From positions 17,501 to 81,500 of the forward strand of contig NZ_AAXW01000006.1 of NCBI RefSeq assembly GCF_000169335.1: DNA of 64,000 bases. Reading direction: 5' to 3'. Made by a program: the position numbers and the translations under genes. Shown one piece after another: positions 1 to 9,859 of this stretch. Numbering within the stretch: the first letter of the stretch is position 1; every line of letters starts with the position of its first letter. This DNA comes from Crocosphaera chwakensis CCY0110 (GTDB lineage Bacteria; Cyanobacteriota; Cyanobacteriia; Cyanobacteriales; Microcystaceae). The notes beneath the pieces are model-generated. The model was not told where the DNA came from. It worked only from the letters and a program-made list of their open reading frames with translations, and did not search any database.

Positions 1-212
1 GCTTTCTCTTCCTCGGGTTACTAAGATGTTTCAGTTCGCCCGGTTAGCTTGTGTTACCCTATAGATTCAGGTAACCATTCTTGGGGTTGCCCCATTCGGA
101 AACCTTCGGATCATAGCTTGCTTCCAGCTCCCCGAAGCGTATCGTCGGTAACTACGTCCTTCTTCGCCTCTGTGTGCCTAGGTATCCACCGTTAGCCCTT
201 TGTAGCTTGACC
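1..212 (-). rRNA. rrl: 23S ribosomal RNA, 5' part (cut by window start)
   Basis: Read on the minus strand, the sequence entering the window edge begins with the conserved 23S 5' region (GGTCAAGCTACAAAGGGC, then the GGTGGATACCTAGGCAC segment). Only about the first 210 bases are present; the rest lies left of the window. It is the downstream gene of the rRNA operon that starts with the 16S gene. The exact mature 5' end is approximate. Confidence 0.93.
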
Positions 213-353
213 TTTTTGGTCTTTTTTTGGACTTGATTGTTGACTCTTTTTTTCTGCAGTTTTCAAGGTACTGACTGGACATTCCATCCAGCATTCTGTC
301 TTTTCTAAAAAGACTAGGTGCTGAACTATCCTTTTTTTTGGAAATTAAACAGG

Positions 354-427
<74 letters not shown>

Positions 428-578
428 CTCTTCCCAAACCTTTTCTTAGTTTGAAAGCTGTTCACTTTTCCCTTGTCACGACCTTGGGATTGATTCTAAG
501 GAAAGGTCTATTTTAATAAGCTCAGACTCTCTTGGTGAGCATTCCCTTGCGCCGTAAGACGACGCGGGGTCTCAACGC

Positions 579-608
579 TTTTGCCTTTTGCCTTCTGCCT
601 TTTGCCTT
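579..608. repeat. Heptamer tandem repeat (TTTTGCC x4) in the rRNA spacer
   Basis: Four consecutive 7-base units, TTTTGCC with one C variant in the third, followed by TT. It lies only about 18 bases from the 3' end of the 16S gene, in the 16S-tRNA-Ile spacer. Short tandemly repeated heptamers are a known feature of filamentous and some unicellular cyanobacteria. Location within a transcribed spacer means it is in the rRNA precursor. Confidence 0.85.
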
Positions 609-625
609 GAATTGGGTCTCCCTAT

Positions 626-2110
<1,485 letters not shown>

Positions 2111-2671
2111 TGGAAAGTTTGAAGCATAGGCTCCATTTTTTTCCTTGACTCTATACTCCGATTACTCGAAAAATAGAGGGTGAATTGATTTTTTTCTACA
2201 GTTTCCTAGACAACTAGGAACAAATAGAATATAATTGTTTCAATTAACAAGGGCTGTGTTTTTTATCAGCTTTCAAACTATAGAATTTTCCAGGTTCGGA
2301 GCGCGTCGTTTGCGTTTAGCTCTCAACCGCGCATTTACAAATATAACCAATCCACCAGGTAATGTCAACCCTTTTTTTGAAAAAAATTCTAACTTTTGTC
2401 AAAACCCAGTCTCAGTAAGGGTTGGGACTCATATCATAATTTCAGAATCTCTAGAATTTAACCCCTCTTTAATCAATTAACGATCTCTCAAGTCAAAAAT
2501 AAAATCCTAATGTAGGGTGGGTTGCTATGAGTTATTAGACTGGGATTAAATTTTAAGTTATAGCTACTGCTTAGGCGTATACGTACCATGTAGAATTTGT
2601 CATTCATTAACAATTGGGATATGTTAATCTTCCATAAATACTGTTACTGGTATTTTCACAAGTTCTTCAAA
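2111..2671. other. Noncoding region upstream of the rRNA operon
   Basis: About 560 bases without a convincing gene. It must hold the rRNA promoter and leader for the leftward 16S gene, but I could not assign -35/-10 boxes with confidence. A short open frame at 2235-2480 has no family features and no ribosome-binding site. A GTAGGGTGGGTTGC string near 2512 resembles the start of the hairpin repeat seen complete at 34998. Confidence 0.5.
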
Positions 2672-3052
2672 CTATTGAGCGCCAAGAAAATATTGAACTT
2701 GATTTTCAACGTCTTCTACATAAGCACTATTTCTTTCTAGGGTATATCGTCTGCTTAACATACAATTCTGAATAGCAGCATTGACAATTTGTTCGCCAGT
2801 AATATCACCTGATCTAAATTCTGTTTTAAATTTGACATAACCAGGAATGCCTTCTTCCTCGAAAGCTCCACGATAAGCCATCATGGCTAACATATTAGGC
2901 TCAACATAATCTTCAGTATCCATTAAACAATCCTCTTGCCAGTCAGATTGTTTATTTTGTGCGTTGACATTTGAATTTGAAGGAAAGACTGTCAGGGTTG
3001 CAACTACTATTAAGGATAGCCAAGATGCAGATTTGTTCATCAGTGATTTCAT
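2672..3052 (-). CDS. Small secreted protein of unknown function
   Basis: I do not recognise a named family. The frame could open at 3166, but the ATG at 3052 is preferred because it has AAAGAGAA upstream and directly begins a signal peptide: basic MKSLMNKS, a hydrophobic stretch around residues 10-25, and a likely cleavage after VNA. The mature part is about 100 residues, acidic, with one cysteine near each end (EDC and QNCML), which could form a disulfide in the periplasm. It stands alone between the rRNA operon and chlI. Function unknown. Confidence 0.7.
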   Translation of the reverse strand: MKSLMNKSASWLSLIVVATLTVFPSNSNVNAQNKQSDWQEDCLMDTEDYVEPNMLAMMAYRGAFEEEGIPGYVKFKTEFRSGDITGEQIVNAAIQNCMLSRRYTLERNSAYVEDVENQVQYFLGAQ

Positions 3053-3409
3053 GATTAATTCTCTTTGTCGTTTGTTAACCTTATCTATAATCTCAAGATA
3101 AAAATTTTTTGTTGGTCTTGCTTCTACTAAAATGAATAGATTATTGATGTTGCACAGAGTGTACAAAAGGAATGATTTCTACCCATAAAACTATGTCAAA
3201 AGTGAGGCTCTATGGCCTGATTGATTGATCAACGTTTTGGGAAAGAGTCTTAAATCTACTCCTACTCTGTAATTTATGCTAATCTCCAAATAATGTGATG
3301 ACCAAAGTATGCAGAAAATAAAGCTAGTATCCTATGGCACAATAAGAGAGATTGACCAAGTAAGCGATCGCATAGCAAAATTAGATTGAGAACAAACCGA
3401 ATAACATAG

Positions 3410-4483
3410 ATGACTGCAACCTTACAAGCACCCCCAAAAACCCATCGCGTTGTGTTTCCCTTTACGGCCATTGTGGGTCAAGAAGAAATGAAACTAGCTC
3501 TACTTCTCAACGTCATTGATCCAAAAATTGGTGGTGTGATGATTATGGGCGATCGCGGAACAGGAAAGTCAACCACGATCCGCGCTTTAGCTGACTTACT
3601 CCCTGAAATTGAAGTAGTGGAAAATGATCCGTTTAACTCTCATCCGTCTGATCCTGATTTGATGAGTGATAATATACGTCAAGTATTGGAAGAACAAGGA
3701 TCGTTACCTGTTGTTCACAAAAAAGTAATGATGGTAGATTTACCCCTGGGTGCAACGGAGGATAGAGTCTGTGGCACCATTGATATTGAAAAAGCCTTAT
3801 CAGAAGGGGTCAAAGCTTTTGAACCTGGGTTATTAGCTAAGGCAAATCGAGGTATTTTATATGTAGATGAAGTTAACCTCCTTGACGATCACTTAGTAGA
3901 TGTATTGTTAGACTCTGCAGCCAGTGGTTGGAATACAGTAGAAAGGGAAGGTATTTCTATTAGACACCCAGCTAGATTTGTTTTAGTGGGATCAGGAAAC
4001 CCCGAAGAAGGAGAGTTACGACCTCAATTATTGGATCGTTTTGGAATGCACGCAGAGATCCATACGGTTAAAGAACCCAACTTACGAGTACAAATTGTAG
4101 AACAACGATCAGAATTTGATCGTGATCCCCAAAAATTCTGTGAAACTTATCAATCTCAACAAGAAGAGTTACAAAATAGTTTAGTAAAAGCGCAAAATCT
4201 CCTCTCTTCAGTTAATATCGATTATGATTTACGGGTCAAAATCTCGGAAGTCTGTTCAGAATTGGATGTAGATGGATTACGGGGAGATATTGTAACCAAC
4301 CGTGCATCTAAAGCGTTAGCAGCGTTTGAAGGACGTACAGAGGTAACAGTAGATGATATTCGACGGACAATGGTGTTATGTTTGCGTCATCGACTCCGCA
4401 AAGATCCATTAGAAACCATTGACTCAGGTTATAAAGTAGAAAAGGCTTTTAATCGGGTTTTTGGCTTGGAAAATGAGGAATGA
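3410..4483 (+). CDS. chlI: Magnesium chelatase subunit I (ATPase)
   Basis: AAA+ ATPase subunit of Mg-chelatase, which inserts Mg into protoporphyrin IX at the first committed step of chlorophyll synthesis, working with ChlD and ChlH. The 357-residue length is normal for ChlI. Walker A (GDRGTGKST) is at about residues 47-55, Walker B (GILYVDEVNLL) near 150, sensor region SGNPEEGELRPQLLDRFG near 200, and the helical C-terminal domain follows. The start at MTATLQAPP precedes the conserved VFPFTAIVGQ block by the usual distance. It is monocistronic, with a strong hairpin after the stop. Confidence 0.97.
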   Translation: MTATLQAPPKTHRVVFPFTAIVGQEEMKLALLLNVIDPKIGGVMIMGDRGTGKSTTIRALADLLPEIEVVENDPFNSHPSDPDLMSDNIRQVLEEQGSLPVVHKKVMMVDLPLGATEDRVCGTIDIEKALSEGVKAFEPGLLAKANRGILYVDEVNLLDDHLVDVLLDSAASGWNTVEREGISIRHPARFVLVGSGNPEEGELRPQLLDRFGMHAEIHTVKEPNLRVQIVEQRSEFDRDPQKFCETYQSQQEELQNSLVKAQNLLSSVNIDYDLRVKISEVCSELDVDGLRGDIVTNRASKALAAFEGRTEVTVDDIRRTMVLCLRHRLRKDPLETIDSGYKVEKAFNRVFGLENEE

Positions 4484-4517
4484 TATAGCTTATACAAGTA
4501 TGATACTTGTGTTACAA

Positions 4518-4546
4518 ATAGGGTCAATTGCATCAATTGACCCTAT
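4518..4546. terminator. Bidirectional hairpin terminator between chlI and gloA
   Basis: A perfect 13-base-pair stem (ATAGGGTCAATTG / CAATTGACCCTAT) with a 3-base loop lies between two convergent genes, followed on the plus strand by CTTTTG. A second smaller hairpin, ACAAGTAT-G-ATACTTGT, lies just before it at about 4495-4511. The convergent setting makes a shared terminator likely. Confidence 0.8.
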
Positions 4547-4553
4547 CTTTTGT

Positions 4554-4985
4554 CTAAGAGGCTGCACCAGCAGTTTCTTTTTCTTCTTTAGCTGATCCTT
4601 GAGTTCTGAGTTGGATTAATTCTATTTTATAACCGTTGGGATCTTCCACAAAGGCAATAACAGTTGTCCCATGTTTCATGGGACCAGGTTCTCTAGTAAC
4701 ATTCCCACCCTGTTGTTTAATTCTTTCACAGGTTCCATAAATATCATCCACACCTAGGGCAATATGTCCATAAGCATTTCCTAGATCATAAGAATCAACC
4801 CCCCAATTATAGGTCAATTCAATAACTGCGGTATCGGACTCGTCACCATAACCAACAAAAGCAAGGGTAAATTCACCTCCTGGATAATCTTTTTGACGAA
4901 TTAGTTTCATTCCTAAAACCTCGCAGTAAAATTTTAAGGATTCTTCTAGATTTTTAACTCGAAGCATGGTGTGTAAAATACGCAT
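4554..4985 (-). CDS. gloA: Lactoylglutathione lyase (glyoxalase I)
   Basis: Metal-dependent enzyme that converts the hemithioacetal of methylglyoxal and glutathione to S-lactoylglutathione in the cytosol. The 143 residues show the glyoxalase/VOC fold. There is an N-terminal LHTMLRVKNLEESLKFYCEVLGM block with the metal-ligand His at position 5, the FTLAFVGYG and IELTYNWGV strands, the GNAYGHIALGV block with the second His, and the FVEDPNGYKIELIQ block with the catalytic Glu. The C-terminal 15 residues are a low-complexity Ala/Glu tail. Convergent with chlI. Confidence 0.94.
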   Translation of the reverse strand: MRILHTMLRVKNLEESLKFYCEVLGMKLIRQKDYPGGEFTLAFVGYGDESDTAVIELTYNWGVDSYDLGNAYGHIALGVDDIYGTCERIKQQGGNVTREPGPMKHGTTVIAFVEDPNGYKIELIQLRTQGSAKEEKETAGAAS

Positions 4986-5000
4986 AATTTCTTAATTGAG

Positions 5001-6674
5001 TTAAACAACAATGTGATCATTGTGATCTTTATTGTTCATGTTATCATTTGTAAACCAAACTTTCTGCTGAGGCACAGGTAAGGGTAAACCTTGTTTATCA
5101 AATTCAACTTTGAGACGACGACGAAATTCTCTGGACACATCCCATTGTTTGAGAGGTTTGGTTTTGATCCAAACTCGAATAATTAATCCTCGTTGCTCAA
5201 AGTTATCAACCCCTAAAATTTCAGGTTTATCTACAATATAATTGCGCCACTGTCTATCCTTTGCCATGATTTCAGCTACGTCTTTGACAATGTGTAAAGC
5301 TTTATCGATATCAGCGTCATAAGAAACAGGAATTAATAAATCTGCTCGTGACCAATTACTAGAATGATTGGCTACGATTTTTACTTCACTATTGGGAATA
5401 GTAATTAATCTGCCTTCTGGATCGCGTAGTTGAGTAATTCTTAAATTGATATTTTCTACAAATCCACCAAAGTTTTGAACTTGAATAACATCACCCACAG
5501 CATATTGATCTTCGAGAATAATAAAAAAGCCGTTAATTGCGTCTCGAATTAGGTTTTGAGAAGCTAAAGAAACCCCAACCCCTAAAATACCTAAACCTGC
5601 TAATAAAGGAGCCGTATTAATTCCGATTAAAGATAAACCAATCAGGACACCTGAGCCTGTCAAAACGATAGTCATAACACTACGAAACACTACGGTTACG
5701 GTATTAATTCGTAGTTGTAAACGTTGATTTTCCTGAAAATCTAAGAGGTTACGAATCATTAAAACAGATGTTACCTTAGCAATCAAAGCATAACTTAAGC
5801 GGATTGCTAGATAAGTACCGACACCAACAATTCCCAATCTAGCAGGAATTCTCAACAATGAAATCAACCAAATTTGAGCAATTCTTGTGTAAGGGAAAAG
5901 TCCCACAATAATTAGACTTGAACCTACCCAAATACCAGCTTGAGCTAATTGTAATAGTCGATATTGAACTTCTTTAATGTTCCAATGTTGACGATTAGTT
6001 AATAACATGGACATGGGTTGATCGCTTCTTTCTTCTCCAATACTTTCTTGGGAAGTTCTTAAACGGTTAATTTGACGACCAATCAGTTTATTAATTATAA
6101 AAGCACCGCCTAAAATGCCGATAGCAATCAATCCTCTAGAAATTAAAGATTCTAATTCACGCTCTTGTTTAGCTTTTTTCAGTCCCTCTTGTAACTGTTC
6201 ACTAATATTATTAGCTTTCGTTTCAGCATCAATTCCTTCATTTTGTAAATCAAGATTTCCAATTGTAATTAATTGTACGGTTTCATCTCCTACAGTGACA
6301 TAAATTTTAGGATTTTCTTGACCTCGTTGTGTAATTTCTAATTCAGGGTTTTCTTGAGAAAAATAGAGATTACTAATTCTATCTAATCGGTTTTTAATAA
6401 CCTCAACTCGTTCACCGATTTTTGATTTTGGATAAGTTATATTGAATAAACAACGACCGTCTAAGCGAATACAAGTCGTAACATTTGTTTCTTGAGAATT
6501 TTGAGGTAACCAGCTATCAGTATCGCTAATTTCTGGTAAAAAAGGAAGAATTTGTGGTTGTGCTTTTACGGGTAATGTCCCTTGAAATGTGGTGACGAAT
6601 AATAGGGTTGTTGTCAAAAGCTTGTGATTGACAAAACGCGTGAGTGAGGATTGATTTTTCAAGGATTTAAGCAT
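5001..6674 (-). CDS. MscS-family mechanosensitive ion channel
   Basis: Probable membrane channel opened by tension, of the larger cyanobacterial MscS type. The 557 residues start with a signal-like peptide ending near VKA. A periplasmic domain of about 120 residues follows, then several membrane segments from about residue 180. The conserved pore helix and MscS beta domain follow, seen as LLAGLGILGVGVSLASQNLIRD and DQYAVGDVIQVQNFGGFVENI. The C-terminal domain has the YDADIDKAL block. It lies 15 bases downstream of gloA in the same direction, so cotranscription is possible. Ion preference cannot be read from sequence. Confidence 0.9.
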   Translation of the reverse strand: MLKSLKNQSSLTRFVNHKLLTTTLLFVTTFQGTLPVKAQPQILPFLPEISDTDSWLPQNSQETNVTTCIRLDGRCLFNITYPKSKIGERVEVIKNRLDRISNLYFSQENPELEITQRGQENPKIYVTVGDETVQLITIGNLDLQNEGIDAETKANNISEQLQEGLKKAKQERELESLISRGLIAIGILGGAFIINKLIGRQINRLRTSQESIGEERSDQPMSMLLTNRQHWNIKEVQYRLLQLAQAGIWVGSSLIIVGLFPYTRIAQIWLISLLRIPARLGIVGVGTYLAIRLSYALIAKVTSVLMIRNLLDFQENQRLQLRINTVTVVFRSVMTIVLTGSGVLIGLSLIGINTAPLLAGLGILGVGVSLASQNLIRDAINGFFIILEDQYAVGDVIQVQNFGGFVENINLRITQLRDPEGRLITIPNSEVKIVANHSSNWSRADLLIPVSYDADIDKALHIVKDVAEIMAKDRQWRNYIVDKPEILGVDNFEQRGLIIRVWIKTKPLKQWDVSREFRRRLKVEFDKQGLPLPVPQQKVWFTNDNMNNKDHNDHIVV

Positions 6675-6813
6675 AAATTACAATAAACAAAAACAATTAC
6701 TTCTTTGGTAATATTCCTCTTGATAGAGTGGACTGTACTAATAGAGACGACCATTAATCGTCTATAAATCTAATCTTAGTATAACTTAACATTGAAATTT
6801 TGCAATAAATAAA

Positions 6814-6859
6814 GGTTGATAATGTAAATTTTTTTGTGACTAATAATACATTATCAACC
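6814..6859 (-). terminator. Hairpin terminator after the MBL-like gene
   Basis: A perfect 13-base-pair stem (GGTTGATAATGTA / TACATTATCAACC) with a 20-base loop sits 30 bases past the stop at 6890. On the minus strand it is followed by TTTATTTATTG, consistent with a factor-independent terminator that separates this gene from the MscS gene. Confidence 0.7.
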
Positions 6860-6889
6860 TATTGGAAATTTATAACTTTTTAGACTGGT

Positions 6890-7684
6890 TTATGCTTTTA
6901 AAGCTGGTTTATAATTTAAGACACGAATTAAAGTACCTTCTTTCGGTAAATCTTCATATCTTAAGCGAATTTGATTGTTATTTACTTGCTTGACATTCAT
7001 CTCTTTAACTAAGTCTAAAAAGTTACCTAATGGTTCAATGTCACAGCTTTGTTCATCAGCAGCGGAAGTTCGATAATGGGTAGGTATCATTACTTTAGGA
7101 CGTAAAGTTTCCATTGCTTGTTTCCCTTCGACAGAATTATAGGCTTTAGGACCTCCTCCGACGGGAATACAAGCGACATCTGGACTACCTAATAAAATTT
7201 TTTGTTCTATGTTAATTGGGGCTGCTGCACCCCCTAAATGAACTACACGGATACCCCCTTGAGTCCAACGCCAAGCGACATTGGTTCCGAACCGTTGACC
7301 CCCTTGGCGATCATGATCAATACCAACTCCTTGAAGTCGAAAGCCGTTAATTTCATAAACTCCAGGTTCATATAATACTTTGGGGTTGCCAGGTAAATTT
7401 TCGGCTGCTCCTTCGTCCCACATTTGACTACTAATAATGACTAAGTCAGCTTCGACTTTAGGTAACCGATAACCAGCCGTACAGCCAATAGCACGGAACG
7501 GGTTCGCTAAAATTCTGATACCTCCTCCAGTAAATAAAAAAGCAGTATGACCTAAATATTGAATCAATATAGAATCTTTTGATTGAGCTGAAGCTGCTTG
7601 AAAACGAGAACTTAAAGAAATACCTGCAGTTGCTACAGCACTAGCACCAGCGTAACGGATAAATTGTCGCCGTTTCATTATCAC
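6890..7684 (-). CDS. Tat-exported metallo-beta-lactamase-fold protein, likely without a full metal site
   Basis: The N-terminus KRRQFIRYAGASAVATAGIS is a twin-arginine signal with cleavage near ASAQS, so the protein is predicted to be exported folded. The body resembles UlaG-like metallo-beta-lactamase hydrolases: YLGHTAFLF, GIRILANPF, the strand DLVIIS, HLGGAA and IPTHYRT. The usual HxHxDH metal motif after that strand is replaced by SSQMWDEG, and the HLGD-type Asp is also missing. The fold is therefore probably kept without the usual metal chemistry. Start may be the Met two residues in (MKRRQ). Substrate unknown. Confidence 0.8.
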   Translation of the reverse strand: MIMKRRQFIRYAGASAVATAGISLSSRFQAASAQSKDSILIQYLGHTAFLFTGGGIRILANPFRAIGCTAGYRLPKVEADLVIISSQMWDEGAAENLPGNPKVLYEPGVYEINGFRLQGVGIDHDRQGGQRFGTNVAWRWTQGGIRVVHLGGAAAPINIEQKILLGSPDVACIPVGGGPKAYNSVEGKQAMETLRPKVMIPTHYRTSAADEQSCDIEPLGNFLDLVKEMNVKQVNNNQIRLRYEDLPKEGTLIRVLNYKPALKA

Positions 7685-7699
7685 TCTTAAAAATAAAAT

Positions 7700-8296
7700 T
7701 TATCGCGCGTTTAACATTATAAGAAAGTTTTGCAACAGGGTTTTTCCTGATGTGGTTAAGATACTTTCTGGATGAAATTGTACACCTTGGAGGTGGGGAT
7801 AGTCTTTATGTTGTAGTCCCATAATCGTTCCATCTTCAGTCCAAGCAGTAATTTCGAGGACATCGGGAAGAGTTTCTCGTTCTACCACTAAACTATGATA
7901 ACGGGTAGCTTCAAACGGATTATCTAATCCCTTGAATACCCCTTGATTATTGTGATAAATGGGAGATGTTTTACCGTGCATCAACAGAGGTGCAGAAATA
8001 ACCTTTCCGCCGAACACTTGCCCCATACTTTGATGACCTAAACAGACCCCTAAAATGGGATAGGTTGAACCCAGTTCTTCTAGCAAGGCTAAGGAAACCC
8101 CTGCATCTTCTGGACGGCCTGGCCCTGGAGAAATAACAATGCCATCCGGGTTAAGATGACGAATTTTAGAAAGATCGATTTTATCATTACGGTAGACTTG
8201 AATATCTGAAGCCACAGGCAAATTAAAGCCCAATTCTCCTAAATATTGCACCAAATTATAGGTAAAACTATCGTAATTATCGATAACGAGAATCAA
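7700..8296 (-). CDS. trpG: Anthranilate / aminodeoxychorismate synthase glutamine amidotransferase subunit
   Basis: Class I glutamine amidotransferase that gives ammonia to TrpE or PabB for tryptophan or folate synthesis. The 198-residue protein has DNYDSFTYNLVQYLGELG at the start, the ISPGPGRPEDAGVS oxyanion region, the nucleophile in GVCLGHQSMGQ near residue 83, and the catalytic His/Glu in GVQFHPESI near the end. Cyanobacteria commonly use one TrpG/PabA for both pathways. It is the last gene of a leftward cluster with dgkA and ybeY, 46 bases after dgkA. Confidence 0.95.
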   Translation of the reverse strand: MILVIDNYDSFTYNLVQYLGELGFNLPVASDIQVYRNDKIDLSKIRHLNPDGIVISPGPGRPEDAGVSLALLEELGSTYPILGVCLGHQSMGQVFGGKVISAPLLMHGKTSPIYHNNQGVFKGLDNPFEATRYHSLVVERETLPDVLEITAWTEDGTIMGLQHKDYPHLQGVQFHPESILTTSGKTLLQNFLIMLNAR

Positions 8297-8342
8297 TGCT
8301 TATCTCCTCGATGATGGTGATGAATGCGATCGCTACAACTGT

Positions 8343-8852
8343 CTACACAGGAAAAACCATAGCAAATAAGGGGGGAGCAATAATAAACCCTGCTACCAAA
8401 ACTGCAGCCAGGGCTGAAATCATAACGGCACCAGCAGCGCAGTCTTTAGCAACTTTGGCTAATTCATGATAAGACTGGCCAACAGTTAAATCTACCACTG
8501 ATTCTAAGGCGGTATTAAGTAATTCTAGAACCATGACCAAAGCACAAGTCAAAGCGACGATCGCCATTCCTAGGGCATTGACGTGGAGAAACAGCCCAAA
8601 ACTAATGGCTGTGGCTGTCATGGCAGTATGAATACGGAAATTACGTTGAGTGACAAAAGCGTAACAGATACCAGACCAAGCATATTTAAAGCTCTGAAAT
8701 AGATTAGGAGCAATATGCCAAGCTGAGTTATTTCTAATCTCTGAGGGGCTTTTTTCCCTTGCATATTGGGTAATTTGGGGCTGTCTTAGGGTTGCTGCAC
8801 TGGAGAAAAAGCTAGTAGCGGAGGGTTGGCTCATTTTAAAATCGGCTTTCAT
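8343..8852 (-). CDS. dgkA: Diacylglycerol kinase (DgkA family)
   Basis: Small integral membrane lipid kinase. The first 50 residues are a hydrophilic extension. The FKYAWSGICYAFVTQRNFRIH block follows, then three membrane helices. The family signature ELLNTALESVVDL is near residue 110 and AKDCAAGAVMISA near 135. In Gram-positive relatives of this family the substrate is undecaprenol; which substrate is used here cannot be read. It lies between ybeY and trpG on the same strand, an order seen in other cyanobacteria. Start could also be MSQPSATS, six residues in. Confidence 0.92.
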   Translation of the reverse strand: MKADFKMSQPSATSFFSSAATLRQPQITQYAREKSPSEIRNNSAWHIAPNLFQSFKYAWSGICYAFVTQRNFRIHTAMTATAISFGLFLHVNALGMAIVALTCALVMVLELLNTALESVVDLTVGQSYHELAKVAKDCAAGAVMISALAAVLVAGFIIAPPLFAMVFPV

Positions 8853-8942
8853 AATCTTAAGTTTTACTAAGTTTGGTACAGAATAATTAAATATTTTTAC
8901 GAAGTCTGTTCAATTAGAACATATAGTTTAGCAATTTTGCAT

Positions 8943-9461
8943 TCAAAGACCGATAATTTTTAACAATGTTTCTTGTTGTTGTAGCATTTTTTGTAAACTT
9001 TGTTCATCAGGGTGGTCCCATCCCAAAAGATGAAGGAAGCCGTGAGAGGCTAACCAAGGGAGTTCCCGGTTGAGGGTGTGACCTTCTTTTTGTGCCTGTT
9101 TTTCTGCGGTTTCTATTGAAATAACAATATCTCCGATATATAACGGTTCTAAGAATTCTGGTTGATTAGTAATTTTCGGAAAATTCTCTTCTAAAGTAGC
9201 AAAGGCAAGTACATCAGTGGGTTGGTTTTTGTGACGATATTGAGCGTTTAAGCTTTGAATTTCTTGATCTCCCGTTAATCTTAGGGTTAATTCATAATGA
9301 GAGGCTATCGGTAGATAAGAAAGGAGGCTGTTCCCCCATATTTGAAACCAGTTTTTCCAGGTTTGACACGAAATAGGGTAGGAAATTTGTGTTTGATCTG
9401 AACTCACCACAAAAGCATCTTGAACATTTAAGTCAATCACTGGGTCAGAAGCTATCATCAT
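8943..9461 (-). CDS. ybeY: Endoribonuclease YbeY (rRNA maturation factor)
   Basis: Zinc-dependent single-strand endoribonuclease involved in 16S 3'-end processing and ribosome quality control. The metal-binding motif HGFLHLLGWDH (HxxxHxxxxxH) is near residue 145. The upstream family block LNAQYRHKNQPTDVLAFA and the IGDIVISIETA strand are present. Length of 172 residues is normal for cyanobacteria. It follows the 63-residue DUF3285-type gene by 10 bases and precedes dgkA. Confidence 0.95.
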   Translation of the reverse strand: MMIASDPVIDLNVQDAFVVSSDQTQISYPISCQTWKNWFQIWGNSLLSYLPIASHYELTLRLTGDQEIQSLNAQYRHKNQPTDVLAFATLEENFPKITNQPEFLEPLYIGDIVISIETAEKQAQKEGHTLNRELPWLASHGFLHLLGWDHPDEQSLQKMLQQQETLLKIIGL

Positions 9462-9471
9462 CCTGCGTGTG

Positions 9472-9663
9472 CTAACGGGTTAAATAGGAAATTCCAATAA
9501 AAAAAGCGAGCAGTCCCACTGTAGTGAGAAAAAAGTGTTTAAGAGAGGTTCCTCCTTTCCTAACCATGTTACGCATAGCCAGTTTAGTGTAACTAGGTGG
9601 AAGTTCCTCTGTGGGGGATTCGGGGGTATTTTCTTTAGTAGATGGGGGTGTGTTAGTCATCAA
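9472..9663 (-). CDS. Small one-pass membrane protein (DUF3285-like)
   Basis: 63 residues: a Pro/Glu/Thr-rich N-terminal half, a basic conserved segment (KLAMRNMVRKGGTSLKHF) and one C-terminal membrane helix (LTTVGLLAFFIGISYL). This matches my memory of the cyanobacterial DUF3285 family, which has no assigned function. It is the first gene of the leftward run with ybeY, dgkA and trpG, only 10 bases before ybeY. Cotranscription with an rRNA processing enzyme is the only functional hint. Confidence 0.75.
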   Translation of the reverse strand: MMTNTPPSTKENTPESPTEELPPSYTKLAMRNMVRKGGTSLKHFFLTTVGLLAFFIGISYLTR

Positions 9664-9859
9664 CGTTTTCCGTATTTTTCCATAAGTCTGCTTCTTAATG
9701 TAACAGTTTGTTACTAAAGATCAATGATTTTTGACAGCTAACTTACTGATCGAGATCACCCCTCCAATCATAAAGGTTCCCAAATTCGGTAATAATCCTA
9801 TCATCAGGAATAAGTAATCTCTCGTATTTTTAAGTAATTTTCTATCTTCGGTAAGATTT

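Noticed and set aside
2235..2480. 81-codon frame upstream of the rRNA operon
   Set aside because: No ribosome-binding site, low-complexity composition and no family resemblance; it lies in the expected rRNA promoter region.
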